Made by a program: the position numbers and the translations under genes. The notes beneath the pieces are model-generated. The model was not told the DNA's origin and made no database searches. It saw only the letters and a program-made list of their open reading frames with translations. Positions 34,366-46,484 of a DNA stretch of 64,000 bases are shown piece by piece. Each line of letters begins with the position of its first letter. Position 1 is the stretch's first letter. Source of the DNA: Elephas maximus indicus (taxonomy: Eukaryota > Chordata > Mammalia > Proboscidea > Elephantidae); contig NC_064826.1 in NCBI RefSeq assembly GCF_024166365.1, positions 20,360,001-20,424,000 of the forward strand, given 5' to 3'.

Positions 34366-35029
34366 TGTTAGAGATTGAATTGTGTCCCCCCAAAATGTGT
34401 GTCAACTTGGCTAGGCCGTGATTCTCAGTATAGTGTGGTTATCCTCCATTTTGTGATCTAATGTAATTTTCCTGTGTGTTGTGAGTCCTAAATGTCTAGA
34501 GCACTGGTGGCACAGTGGTTAAAAGCTACAGCTGCTAACCCAAAAGGCAGCAGTTTGAATCCACCAGACGCTCCTTGGAAACTGTGAGGCAGTTCTCCTC
34601 TGTCCTATAAGGTTGCTATGAGACTGCAAGGGACTTTATGATGTAAATGAGGCAGGATCAGAGGCAGTTATGTTAATGAGGGAGGGCATAATCTATAGGA
34701 TTAGGCGTATTTTGAGTCCATCCCTTTTGAGATATAAAAGAGAGAAGTGAGCTGAGAGGGCAAGGACCTCATTACCACCAAATAAGAAGAGTCAGGAGTG
34801 GAGCTTGTCTTTTGGACTCAGTGTCCCTGTGCTGAGAAGCTCCTAGGCGAGGAGAAGACTGATGAGAAGGACCTTCCTCTAGAGCGGACAGAGAGAGAAA
34901 GCCTTCCCCTGGAGCTGGTACCCTGGATTTGGACTTCTAGCCTCCTAAACTGTGAGAGAATAAACTTCTGTTCGTTAAAGCCATTCGCTTGTGGTATTTC
35001 TGTTATAGCAGCACTAGATAACTAAGACA
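34366..35029 (+). mobile_element. MaLR/MLT1-type solo LTR split by an AfroSINE
   Basis: It starts TGTTAGAGATTGAATTGTGT and ends ATAACTAAGACA. It includes TTTTGAGATATAAAAGAGAG as TATA region and GAGAGAATAAACTTC as poly(A) region. A clear TSD was not seen. Confidence 0.88.
34498..34623 (+). mobile_element. AfroSINE in an LTR
   Basis: Plus-strand copy from CACTGGTGGCACAGTGG to AAGGTTGCTATGAG, with its tail end missing. Confidence 0.9.
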
Positions 35030-35761
35030 CCACTCTCACTGGGGACCTGTGTGGAACCTGTGCCCCTGACGCAAGAATATGCCACACAATGGAGGCTCAG
35101 ATCTGGCCTCTGCCCAAGACCTTGTCCCTTCACATTCCCTAGACTTTCAGGTTGAGGGACAAAGTGGGCTGACCTAGGGGAAGTCGCCAGTCTACAGTGA
35201 AGGCCCCTGCTCATCTGTTCCCCCAAATGCGAGTTGCAAGTGGCGGCCGGGCCCTCTAGTATTTAGCCACCATAGGCACATTCGTTAGCAGTTCCGTGTG
35301 TTTTTGCCTCCCTCCTTCTGTGGGGTTTTGCTTTGCTTTTTCGGTGAACAGCTGTTTTGTAGACCGTCTTTCCATGCCAGTTCCTTGGAGCCCTTCTGGA
35401 AGCAGGCCTCAAATATACAAACACATACACAAATGAAATGTGTCCTGGTGGTTTTTAGGGAGGTGGCCATTAACGGAGTCCTATCCCCACAACCACCACC
35501 ATGTCCACCTCCCAGGGGGCAGCAGGGAGCCATAACACCATATCCAGGCCACTGGTGGCCCCACCAGCAGCAGCCACCTGGCTACAAATGGCTGCCAAGT
35601 GCAATTGAGGCCTGTGCAGGCTGGGGAGAAAGGGCTGGCCTGTTGGATTTCGGAATGGATGGATGGGCTGCCTCCTGAAATTTCTACTTTGGAGCACAGT
35701 GACTTTCTCTGTGGTCATGGCTGTGGAGGCTGGATTTGGAGCCACAGCTCAAGAGAAGTTT
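35030..35761. other. unique intergenic DNA
   Basis: No recognised gene or repeat; the 126-codon frame at 35298-35678 has no family resemblance. Confidence 0.5.
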
Positions 35762-35772
35762 AAAATGAATAT

Positions 35773-36185
35773 ATATATTTTTAATTTTTATTGTGCTTTA
35801 AATGAAAGTTTACAAATCAAGTCAGTCTCTCATACAAAAATTTATAAACACCTTGCTATATATATATTTTTTTTGCCTAGTTGCTCTCCCCCTAATGAGA
35901 CAGCACACTTCTTTCCACTCTCCATATTCGTGTCCATTCAGTCAGCCTCTGGCCCCCTCTGCCTTCTCATCTCCCCTCCAGACAGGAGCTGCCCACATAG
36001 TCTCATGTGTCTACTTGACCCAAGAAGCTCACTCCTCACCAGTATCATTTTCTATCCCATAGTCCAGTCCAATCCCTGTCTGAAGAGTTGGCTTTGGGAA
36101 TGGTTCCTGTCTTGGGCTAACAGAAGGTCTGGGGATCATGACCTCTGGGGTCCTTCTAGTCTCAGTCAGACCATTAAGTCCTGTC
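35773..36185 (-). mobile_element. poly(A) retroposon, family A, 5' truncated
   Basis: Minus-strand counterpart of the elements at 1335 and 30152 (reverse of the AAAGCACAATAAAA end at left). AAAATGAATAT and AAAAGGAATAT at its sides suggest a TSD. Confidence 0.82.
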
Positions 36186-36374
36186 TAAAAGGAATATTTT
36201 TGTAACCGGCACCTGTCCCACCTTCATTGGGATAGTTGGCCAGATGGGGCCAAGGTGTGTCTAGAGCTCAGCATCTCAAGCTGCCTCGCTGCCAACTGGA
36301 AGCCCTAGGGCCCATCCAGGGGTACCCGTACCCTCTCTCCTCACGAACAGTCGATAGAGGGTCAGCTATCCTAC

Positions 36375-36512
36375 CCTAACTGTATGGCCAGATTATTGAA
36401 CTTCTTAAACTTCAGTTTTCTCTTCCATAAACTGGGTATAATCATGCTAAGGCCACCACAGCTGTGGTGAGGCGTGGAAAGTTCCCACTCAATAAATGTA
36501 ATGAATTACAGG
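36375..36512 (+). repeat. MIR SINE
   Basis: TTCAGTTTTCTCTTCCATAA and CACTCAATAAATG are the MIR core and end. Confidence 0.7.
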
Positions 36513-37460
36513 CCAGAAAAAGAAACCATGTTCATCAACAAATACCATCATCCATTTATTCAACAAAAATTTAATGACTATCTGCTACGTGCCAGACAGG
36601 TCCTGTTAACACCTGAGCTAGTGGTGGGGGTCTGAGTTAGCAGGTAGAGAATACAATTCAGGGCAAATGCTCAACGTCATTGGTTATCTGGAAAATGCAA
36701 ATTAAAACTGGAATGAGATTTCACTCCACACTAGAATGCTAAAATTAAAAAGACTGGCATGCTAAGTGTTGGCGAGGATATGGAGCAACTGGAATGCTCA
36801 TTTCTCCCCTTATCCAAGGGAAAGGAGAGTTAGTGTATGCTGTGGAGCTGGAGTACACCAGCTTGCAAGAGCCCATTGTGAGGACCTCTTCCTACCCCTG
36901 TAGTGATACCATGTTGGTAACTTTGAAATTGTGTGGTGGGAATGTTTATACCTCAGAAATCGGCAAATGCTACTACATATCAGGGCTTCCCCCAACCCCG
37001 GAGAGTTGGTCGTTCAACATTTACCAGCACAGCCTCTAATAAAAACATATGTCCACAAAGAGACTTGTAGTTCAATGTTCACGGCAACTTTATTATTAAA
37101 AGCCCCAAATTGGAAACAACCCACATGTAGATCAGTTGGGGAATGGATAAACAAAATGTAGTCCTTCCGTATAATGGAATACCACTCAGGAACAGAAAGG
37201 AACAAACTATCTCTACATGCAACAGCTGAGATGAATCTCAAAAGCATTATCCTGAGTGAAAGAAGTCAGGCTCAAAAGGTTACATACTGAATGATTGCAT
37301 TTATGTGAAATTCTAGAAAAGGCAAAACTATAGTGACGGAAAGCAGATTAGTAGTTGTGGGTGGGGCTAGGGTAGGTGAGCTAGGGAGAGCAGACTGACC
37401 TACAACGGGCATGAGGGCTGATAGAAACACTCTGTATCTGGATTGTGGGGGTGGTTATGC

Positions 37461-37598
37461 AGCAGAAGGATGTGGCAGTCTGCTTCTGTAAGGATTACGG
37501 CCTTGGAAACCCAGCGGGGCAGTTCTACTCTCCCCTACAGGGCTGCTATGAGTTGGAATTGACTCGACCATAGTGGGTTTGGCTTGGTTTTTTGGTTG
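37461..37598 (+). mobile_element. AfroSINE, 5' truncated
   Basis: The middle and tail only, ending in GGGTTTGGCTTGGTTTTTTGG. Confidence 0.9.
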
Positions 37599-37674
37599 TT
37601 ACTGGTTACATGAATATATGTATATTCATCAAAACTCAATGAATTGTAAAAACAAACAAGACTCACTGAATTGT

Positions 37675-37923
37675 GAGCATTGTGTTCTTTTAAATAGTTA
37701 CTATATGAGATCAAATTGACAACAGCAACTCGAAAGTTTAGATGAGAAGCTTAAATGGGCTGAGTGTTTATTGATGGTATAACAATTCAGAAAAGGCTAT
37801 CAAGAAAGGTAGCACAACTTGAAGAATGTAATCAGTGTCATTGAACTGCACACATAGAAATTATTGAATTGATGTATGTTTTGCTGTGTATATCTTCACC
37901 AAAAAAAAAAAAAAAGCCAAAAA
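37675..37923 (+). mobile_element. poly(A) retroposon, family B, 5' truncated
   Basis: It matches the last 230 bases of the 61.6-62.4 kb element (CAAATTGACAAC, GAATTGATGTATG) and ends in an A tract. It is flanked by ACTCACTGAATTGT (37661-37674) and ACTCATTGAATTGT (37924-37937). Confidence 0.85.
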
Positions 37924-37997
37924 ACTCATTGAATTGTACACTTAAAGTTGATTAATTATATTGCTTGTAAATTGTACCTCAATAGAGATGTCCAAAG

Positions 37998-38160
37998 GTG
38001 CCCTGGTGGTAAAGAGGACCACAGTGGTAAAGAGCTTGGCAGGTAATCAAGCGGTTGGCAGTTCAAATGCACCAGCCGCTCCTAGGAAACCCTATGGGGC
38101 AGTTCTATGAGTCAGAATCAACTGGAACAGCAACGGGTTTCATTTAGCTTTTTTTTTTTT
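37998..38160 (+). mobile_element. AfroSINE
   Basis: Plus-strand copy with a partly duplicated head (GTGGTAAAGAG twice), flanked by AGAGATGTCCAAA and AGAGCTGTCCAAA. Confidence 0.92.
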
Positions 38161-38173
38161 AGAGCTGTCCAAA

Positions 38174-41100
38174 ACAAACAAACAAGCAAAATCTTACCCA
38201 TTCTGTGTCCCCCTCTGCTAATGTACATGTCAGACTGGTAAATTAGCAAGTTGAGCAGACCAGTACCCATTTGAGAGAAAACTCCTTACCCAGTGGTTTT
38301 CTCTAAGATAGGCCAGTGGGGAAGATCTTTTGAGGCAGGAGATACACCTCGTTATACCTCCTCCAGTGTAGTCCAGGCCTGCTGGAGTCAAGGATGGCAG
38401 GGTTGGCAGAAGCTACCCCTATCCAGGGCCCCCTCTCTACCTTCTACCCTCTGCTTTGAAGAAGTTGGTAACTCATAGATGCTGACTGACAAAATCCTGT
38501 CACTTCCCCCAAAGACTGGCAGTACTAACTGGAGTCATTTAAGCTTAGAGGAAAGATGACTTGGGGGTGGCCACGGGGAGTGAGGGCAGGGAGAGGCCAA
38601 GATTGCCATCATTTACTATGTGTACTTGGAGGGTCAGCATATGGCCAACAAGGAACAGCTGTTCTCTGTCGATTCCAGGTGGATTCAGAGAAAAAAGTCC
38701 TCATTGGTAGCAGGAAAGATTTAGGGAATGATGAACTTCCTGAGGGGCTTCTTGAGAAAGTGTGCATGCGTGTGTGTGCATTTATGTGCATGTGTGTGTT
38801 TGTGTATGTGTGTGTTGTAAAACCAGAGCAGGGGAAGAGGACACTGGGTATAATTCCTTTCTCCGCAACACCTTAGGAATCAGAGAGACAAATCTTGCTC
38901 TGAAATAAGCCCAGGTCCCTCTGGGCTGGGGACAGAGAGATGGACTTGGGTACTTTCTTCAGGGTACCTCCGAGGGCCATTAGCTGGCAGGTCCATCAGT
39001 AAGATCCCCAAACCAGGAGTCTGGAGCCAGATGGGTACTTACGTATATGGCCCCGACCCCTCCCAGATGGCCCTGTGCACTCTCCTCTGCATTAGGGCAG
39101 AGGAGACCATCCATCATCAGCAGGAGGGTGATGTCACAGCTGCAGGCCTTGGAGTGCACAGGAAGGCTGCTTCAAGCCCTCCAAGGCGCTAAATCATTCA
39201 TGGGGTAGAGAGCCCAATGGCAGGAGATTTACTGCCGAAGATACACTTTAGGGACTTGTGGAAATCAATCCCTTAAAGAGACCCCATCAGCTGGCAGGTG
39301 GCTTAAAGCTGAGGCTTGGATGTGTGATGGGGACCTAAGGAAGTGGGGCCTGGGGGAACAGCTTCCCAACTCAAAAACCCGAGGACAGGGGGAGCCCAAG
39401 GCCTGGATCCCAGCATAAGTTCATCATGGTGAGGGCAGACTCCCAGCACCTTGGAAGGATGGGAAGGGGAGGGGTCCTCAGATATCCAGGCCTGGCTCAT
39501 CCCCTTCTGGTACCCCTATGGGGTTTCTGTGTCCTGTGGGGGCTCTGCAGATCAATAAGAATGAGGGGCATGGTGGGGATGTTTTGCTCTGAGTCTGACT
39601 GCTCTTCCAACTTAGATAACCCCACCCCATGCAGCCTTTGCTGGAAGGGGAGTTTCCGGCCAGCCTAGGTTTCTCTGAAGTGGGAGCTGAAGCATTACCA
39701 CCTTCTGTCAAACAGCCTGTGAGCTCCTGGAAGGCCCAGACAGTCTCTGTTTTATGATCCAGAATTCTAGGACTTGATGATTCAGCTGGGGGTGGAGGGG
39801 GTTGCCATGTACTAATTTAACTTGTAGGAGCACGTGACATTCAGAAGAGCTGAGAAGTCAGCTGTCCCACACGGTGCGGGACCTCGGAAGAGTTTTATGA
39901 CAGGCACAGCCAGGGCTCTGCTAGTCCAAGTCCAGCCCAGTGTACCTGCCTCTACTTCTATGGATACAGAAGGGCTTTCCACAACACGCTTCCTCCGCGT
40001 GTCTTGGAAAAAGAACAAGGAAAGGGTGAAGGAAGGCAGGAAATGCATCTTCTGATCGACTTTGGAAAAGCAGACACAGCTCTCCCGGAATTTCCAGTCC
40101 TCTCGCTTTACAGATAAGGAAAGGGAAACTCAGAGGCAAATGGACATGTCCAAAGCTCATGCCCATGAGGTGAGAAAACGGAACAAGGAGAGTCCCCTGA
40201 AGTCCCTTTGAGGAGTGTCTGCCTCCCTTGAGCTGACCTAGCTGTGACTGCTTACAAAAGGGGTGGTGGGCATCAGGGGGCTGTGATGGACAGAGACAGC
40301 TGGGCTGGCTCTGGCCCCTGTGCGGCTGCCTGGCCTGCCTGCACCTCAGTTTCCCATCTGATGCCCGCTCTGTGGCAGTGAGCATGCCCCAGCCCAGCAG
40401 GCACTCTGCACACCGTATGTACAGCCTTTGCTCACTTGTGCACTCCAACAGATCCTCAGGCTGCACCTTCCCAGAATCAGACAGGGGACAGCAGGGAACC
40501 AGACAGCCTTGGCCCCTGCCCCCTGGAGCCTACATTTTATCCTACCCCCAGACTCAAGAGCTAAAGGGCTGTAATCCCCCAAGTCTGGCCCATGGCTTGG
40601 CCAGGCCCTGACCCTGTGTTCACAGGCTGCTACCTGCTGTGGGACCCCTCCCTCAGTGCCGGGCTCTCCATAACCCTGGCCAGGTCCGCACTCCACCTCT
40701 CTCCAGGCAGTTCCGGCCCCCCAGAAGCTACTGTCTGAATCGGTTCCTGGTGGAACTTTGGAAAGAGGAGATGCAGGGAGCCGACCAGAGATTCGGTCAT
40801 TCTTGACCCTCTTCCCTGGCAGTCCTTTCTGCAGTGCTGCCTCTTCCCCATGCCCCTTTCTCTGGGGAAGGGAATCCCAGCCTGCAGCCAGGATCCTGTG
40901 ATAACCTACCATCTCAGGACCCACTCCTCAGGTTTGTCCCCGGGAAAATCTGCAGTTTCAGAGGGGCCCCTGCTCCCCTCAGCCAGAGGCTAGAGCCCAG
41001 GACATCAGGCCCCACTCCTACGGGTTCCCTGGGCATTCGCAGCTCTCCCTTCATTTTCTGCTCCTGGAGTTCTTTCTGAACCCAGCGCAGTCGAAAAACC

Positions 41101-41589
41101 CCAGCAGGCATCCAAGGATCTGGGATCTGGTCCTGGATGTGCCCAGAATCGTGGGGCCCTTGCGCAGTCATGTTCCTAGCTGGGCCCCTGTCCCCTCAGC
41201 TGAAAACCCAGTGCTGGGATCAGACGGCTCCGGTCTGGGTCCGAGCAGGGACAAGAGGTCCTGCCCCTCCGCCTGTGCGGAGTCTGGGGAGGCCAGGAGG
41301 AGGCGCGAGGGGAACGAGACGGCCCTCAAGGCCGGAGGACCTCACGAGGATGTCGCGGCCAAGGGGAGCCGGAACTGTCGGGCGCTGAGGCACTGGCCGC
41401 CGGGAGCCAGGGGCAGCGACGCTACACCCCAAATGAACGCCTCGCCGCCGAACAGCCCCGAGCTGCTGGGGAAGCTGACAGCCGGACCCTCTGGAAGGTG
41501 GGTGGGGCCTGTAGGACTAAAGAGAGCTACCCCCCGCAAAGCGCTGTGCTGCTTCCGATGCGCTGGCAAAAAATTCTGTTATTCGATTC
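38174..41589. other. mostly unique intergenic DNA
   Basis: About 3.4 kb with a (TG)n-rich stretch at 38760-38817 and a MIR-like piece near 40100-40180. Opposed open frames (for example around 40.35-40.92 kb) show no family resemblance. Confidence 0.5.
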
Positions 41590-41660
41590 CCCAATAGTCT
41601 TCGGACTTGGGCAAGCTCCCAATTTACAGACGAAGAAACTGAGGCTCAGAAAGGCCAGGC
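41590..41660 (-). repeat. MIR SINE fragment
   Basis: TTTACAGACGAAGAAACTGA followed by GGCTCAGAAAGG is the MIR core in reverse. Confidence 0.65.
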
Positions 41661-41680
41661 AGGTGCTCAACAAATACCTA

Positions 41681-41900
41681 GAAAAAACCCCAAACCAAAC
41701 CCGTTGCTTTCGTTTGATCCGACTCACGGTGACCCCATGTGACTACTAGAGTAGAACGGAACTCCATAGGGTTTCTTAGCTTGTAATCTTTACGGGAGCA
41801 GATCGCCAGGCCTTTCTTTTGCGGCGCCGCAGGCTGGGTTCAGGCCGTCAACCTTTCCATTAGCAGCCCAGCGCTTAACCGTTTGCACCACCCAGGGATC
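41681..41900 (-). mobile_element. AfroSINE, full length
   Basis: It has all sections, with a perfect 14-base TSD TCAACAAATACCTA (41667-41680 and 41901-41914). Confidence 0.97.
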
Positions 41901-41914
41901 TCAACAAATACCTA

Positions 41915-43674
41915 AGTAATCAATAATGCAGATTATTCTAATTTCATACAATTTGAGAGATTATTCTAACGCTTTGAAGCATCCCAAAACGGAAATAATA
42001 AACGCTTGCCTGGTTTTTGAGCTGAATGATTGTGCTAAATTCTACCTTGGACTCAGGAAGTGAAACCCGTGAACAAAACCATTTCTTGGCACCGACCTTG
42101 GGTGCCTTCCCCGGACAAGGCAGACGGCCTCTGCGGAGAACCTCAGACTTCCCGGGCCGCCTCGGATTCCTGCCGGGGCCTGAGACTCCGCGCACATGGC
42201 GCGTCCTAGACCGGCCCTCCGGTCTGGGTGCAGGGGACGCAAAGGGTTGGGCCACCGCGCCGCCCTGCTAGGGTAGGTACGGGTGAGGGTGAGAGCTAGG
42301 TTTCTACTCTTGGGGACCCGGGCTGGAGTTCAGCTCCTCAGTAGGCCGCGTGCCCCAGTGCTCCCCGCATTTCCAGAAGGAGGCGTGGCAGGTGTTTTCA
42401 GCTTGTCCTACAGATGAGGAAACCCGGGCTGGGCCTGTCCGCAATCCCTGAGTCCCCCGCCTGGTGCGGGATCCCTTCTCCTCGCCCACTCGGATCAGGG
42501 GGCACCCCTAAGGTGGGTGCTCAAGCCTTGGCGGCGGCGGGAGCCATACACAGCCCGGTTGTCCCCAGGTGGTCGTAGGGGAGGGTCGTAATGCTGTGAC
42601 AGAGCCCCTGTCGCACCCGCTGGCTCAGCTCCGCCTTCGCTTTGAACGCAACTTCTGGACCCACCAGTCCCGGGGCGCTGGGCCATCCCCAACCCAGCCC
42701 ACCCCAGCCCACCACACCCAGCTGGCGGTCCCGGGCTCGGGCGCTGCCCTCTCATTTAGAACCTCCAGGCTTCAGCATCCTGAATCAGGGTTTGTTTTTC
42801 TTTACTTTTTAAATAAATTTTTGGAGTTTCTTTTTATTTTTTTTAATTGAAAATTTAATACAAGCACATGGTAAACACATTCGCTTCGACCAGTCCAGAA
42901 AAGCATGTGGCAAAAAGAAAATCACATACCATTTGGCCCTCAGCTCTCTGACACGAAGTGATCCCATTTTTTATGTCTACTGGGGGTCTCAGGGAAGGCG
43001 TTCTTTTATGCGTAAAAAAAATCTGACGCTTAAACTGCCTTGCCCTACAATTTATATTTTTACGCTAACCGCAGCCCACGCGTCCTTCGCGTTTTCCGCC
43101 TGACGTCCAGGATACTTTCTGGGATCTATAACTTCTGTATTTATTCTCTGCACTCTTTTTAGGAGCTGAGTGGATTCCTAGGGCGTGGACGCCTTTCATT
43201 TGTCTGACTCCATGGTTCTCGGTCTCCGCATCTCTCTGGCCCTCCTCAGTCGAGCTGAACCTTCCCGGCTCCAGCTTTTGGAGGATCATTGAGGCCCTAG
43301 TCGCTTAGAGAAAAACGCTGACTCACTCACAGTTTTTCGAAAAATGTAGGGGAGTTAGTTGGGATTGGAACACTCGAAGCGCACCTAGATTCTAGAGTAA
43401 AGCCCCGAGGGCTGGGGCGGGGACCTCTGTAGCCAAGATCGAGAGAAGCAGCTTTGTCTCTCCCGGGCTCGTGGCCCCAACCGGGACTGGAAGAAAGAGG
43501 GGTGAGGCGTAATCTCGCGGCGTCCGGGATACAGCCGGGGGGGGGGGGGCAGGCACTCGAGAAGGTTAGGGGCTGTGACCATGCTGCGCCTGTCCAGTGT
43601 GCTGGCATCGATGGGCCACCAAGCACTCGCGTGTTCATACGTGCTTTCTCTCTGTGCTGAGAAGTGGGAGTCAT
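41915..43674. other. unique DNA, GC rising toward the CpG block
   Basis: A T-rich, possibly retroposon-derived piece lies at 42785-42870. CpG is moderately frequent at 42.1-42.3 kb. A run of 13 G lies at 43537-43549. No coding exon is recognised. Confidence 0.5.
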
Positions 43675-43765
43675 TTTGCCCATTTTGCAAATGGGGAAAC
43701 TGAGGATCAGGGCCGCGAAGTGGATCGCTCGAGATCGCACAGCTAGTAACTAGAACTGGGGAGGA
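43675..43765 (-). repeat. MIR SINE fragment
   Basis: CCCATTTTGCAAATGGGGAA, then GATCGCACAGCTAGTAACTA, is the reverse MIR core. Confidence 0.75.
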
Positions 43766-44724
43766 CCCCAGAGCTCCGTCCCAATGGGGTGTGCTAGTTA
43801 CTCGTGCCATGGAGCCGGGAGCCCCGGTCAGCGTGGGGACCGAGCAGTCTCGCTCCACACCGGTCTGTCAGGGTGGGGGCTGTACTCCATACGTCCCTCC
43901 CTCCAGCCTCGCGCGCGGAGCAGGAAGGGAGAGGGAGCCCAGGGTGGATGGCCTCCTCGCCCAGCATCTCCAGCACCACGGAGACCACCATGGACGGCGA
44001 GGGGCTGGGAGTTAGGGAAGCAGAGTGGGTGGGGACCGGGCCGTTGAGGAACCCTGATGGCCCGGGAGACAGGCCAGAGGCGAGGAGAGAGAAGGGTCGC
44101 CTCCAGGCTGGTGGGGGCCGCGCTGAGTCTTCCGGGTGGGGGTTGGCAAGGCAGACAGCGGTCCCTCCTAAACCTGGCCAGAGAGGGTCGAGGAACCCAG
44201 GCAGATTGAGAGGCTGGTGGCGAAGAGGGGGTCTCGGAGGGAGAGGGTACGCCGCCAAGAGTCAAGGCAGCAGCTCCTCGCGGTGCAGACAGACGTTCGA
44301 CCCCTGACTGGGGGCGCAGGGGCGCGGTGCAGGGCAGCCCAGTGAGGCTCCTGGTTCTGCCCGGCCGCGTCCCCCTTGCCCGCGCCCGGAGCGGAAAGCG
44401 ATCCGGGGTATCGGGTCCCCGGGGGCCACCCATGACCGCCGGGTCCAGCTCTGGTTACCAGTCTGGCCAACTACCTAAAATATGCATGAGCCCCTCACGG
44501 GTGCAGTTTCGCGCCCCACCCCCGGGTTGGAGCTGGGGGCTTCGGGGCGCGCGGGGGCGGACGCGCGGCTGGCTCCCGGGCTCAGACCAGCTCGCCTTTC
44601 AAACTCGTAGTTAAGGAAAGGGGGAAACCCAAGCCGTCTCGGTGGCGCCCCACCCGCCAGCTCCGACGGCAGGGCCGCGCAGGCCGGGCTCGCGTTCCGC
44701 GGTGCGGTGTCGGGTTCTCGACAG

Positions 44725-44800
44725 CAGGTGAATGGCCGGGCGGGGCGCTGGCCGGGCGGGGCATGCGCTATAAAGGGGCGCGGCGGCCGCTGGGCCACGG
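44725..44800 (+). promoter_or_regulatory. TATA box with two GC boxes and an E-box
   Basis: A TATAAAG motif lies at 44769-44775. Two copies of GGGCGGGGC precede it at 44738-44746 and 44754-44762, and a CAGGTG E-box lies at 44725-44730. This spacing predicts a start near 44800. It points toward the miRNA cluster. CAGGTG is the preferred core of ZEB1/SNAI factors, and ZEB1 has been reported to repress miR-183; a link at this site is inference. Confidence 0.6.
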
Positions 44801-44873
44801 CAGCCGGCGGCCTGCGCGCCCGGCTCGGTCGCCCTCGCTGCCGCGCCCGGCCTCCCACGGTCCCGGGGACCAG
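44799..44873 (+). other. candidate non-coding first exon after the TATA box
   Basis: The segment from the predicted start to a CAG|GTAGGG donor at 44874 is GC-rich and lacks a convincing coding frame. It would be a short untranslated first exon of a spliced pri-miRNA or lncRNA. Only the TATA box, GC boxes and donor support it. Confidence 0.3.
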
Positions 44874-46265
44874 GTAGGGCGCGGTGGGCGGAGAGCCATC
44901 AGGCAGGCCCGGAGCAGTTACGCGGGAGGGGGATGCTAGCGTCCCGGGAGGGGTTAGGGTGGACCCTTTCTCCCCCTGGGTTCTGTCCAGCCTGGTACCT
45001 CGCTCCTTATCTCCGCGTCCGGGTCCCCGCGCCCCGCGGCCCAGGCCTAGCTGCTCCGGGCGAGGGACTCCAAGGAGCCGCCCGCCTGGGACGGGGGTCT
45101 CGCCTCCCCCACCGTCTGGCTGCTACATCCTAGGGCGGAGCAGGCTCCGCCCAGAAGCCGGGCCTATGGAAGGGTTCGTACCGCACAGTCACCGTCGGCC
45201 CCTCCCAGCGCGGCTGGGGGGCCACTATAGACACCTCCACTGTGCACTCTCTTCCTTCGCGGGAACCCAGGACAGGGTGCTAACTGTCTGCAATTCCAGG
45301 GCGGGGGGGGGGGGGGCTTTAGACTCACTGGGGTGTTGGCTAAGCCTTCCCCTGGTTAGGGACCTCTGGGCCGCCAGACCCGTGGGGCCAACTCGGAGGA
45401 CCAGGAGCTCAGAGGAAGGCAGGCGGATTACCGCTTTATTCTAATCTGGTTTTGACCTGCGGCTGCCGTCTGGGGCCGCCGGGCGGGTGGGGACTGGGAG
45501 GGCGCCCAAAGTGGCAGGGGACGGGGGGCACCAGGGCTCGGGATGCTGGGTAAGGAAGAAGGGGCCATCCGTCGCTGACAGCCCGGGAGTCCCCCGGCCC
45601 CTGCCCCGCCCCTCGGAATGCTCCCGGTAGCATCGGAGCGGAGGGCGGGTGCAAGGGACCTAATCCGCCTCCGCGCCTCAAGCCGGGCCGCCCCGCCCCC
45701 TCCCGGGGGAGCCGCCGCCGCAGTGGGGAAGGAGGGGGATGGGACGGGTCTGGGGGCGGCTTCCCTCCCCCTTCCGGGACAGGCAGCCTTTGTTCCCGGC
45801 GGCGGCGGTGGCCAGACACCTGTGAGACTGCAGAGCTGGCAAGGATGGGTGGGTGAGAACGTGGCGGAGACCCCGAGGGAAGCAGCCCCTCTTCCCACCA
45901 GCCCTGCTCCACCCGGTCCGAGTGCGCCTGCCGAGACGAGTCGGCCCCACACACCTTCCTGCCGGGAGCCGGCGGATCCGTCCTGGGGCCCCACCACCGT
46001 GCTTCCCAGCTCTGAACGCACCTTCCCTCCCCCAGTCCGGCTCCGGGTTTCAGGGAGCTGTGCTTCATACACTTCGGCAACGCTGGGCTTGGAGGGCGGC
46101 GGGGATTCGGGACATCGGGGCACCTCGGCAGCTGCACCCAAGCCAGAGGGCAGGAAGCCGGGCTGGAGGCGGGAGCCGGGCCCCTGAGCGGCGGGCCGGC
46201 GGGCGGGGCTCTGCGTCTTCACAATCCGGTCGGGCGTGCCTTGCGTGGCGCACCAACCGAAGCCA

Positions 46266-46466
46266 CCAAAACCAAACCCTTTGCCGTTGAATCAATTCGG
46301 ACTCATAACGACCCTATAGGACAGAGTAGAACTGCCCCTATAGGTTTCCAAAGCTGTAGTCTTTAGGAAATCAGATGCCGCCTCTTTCTCGGGTTGGTGG
46401 GTTTGAACTGCAGACGTTTGGTTAGCAGTCGAGCGCTTGAACCACTGCGTCACCAGGGTTTCTTAT
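46266..46466 (-). mobile_element. AfroSINE inside the CpG-rich promoter block
   Basis: Reading the minus strand gives the tRNA-like head, the middle section and the tail of the AfroSINE family. The flanks repeat CCGAAGCCA (46257-46265) and CCGAGCCA (46467-46474), an imperfect TSD. It separates the TATA-containing segment from the second promoter-like segment. Confidence 0.92.
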
Positions 46467-46484
46467 CCGAGCCATAGTCAAGGT

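Larger units (their letters stand above)
36655..37990 (+). mobile_element. L1 3' portion with AfroSINE and retroposon insertions
   Basis: ORF2 C-terminal text (TGCTCAACGTCATTGGTTAT; TAATGGAATACCACTCAG) continues to the 3' UTR (GTAAATTGTACCTCAATA). It is interrupted at 37461-37598 and 37675-37923. Confidence 0.85.
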
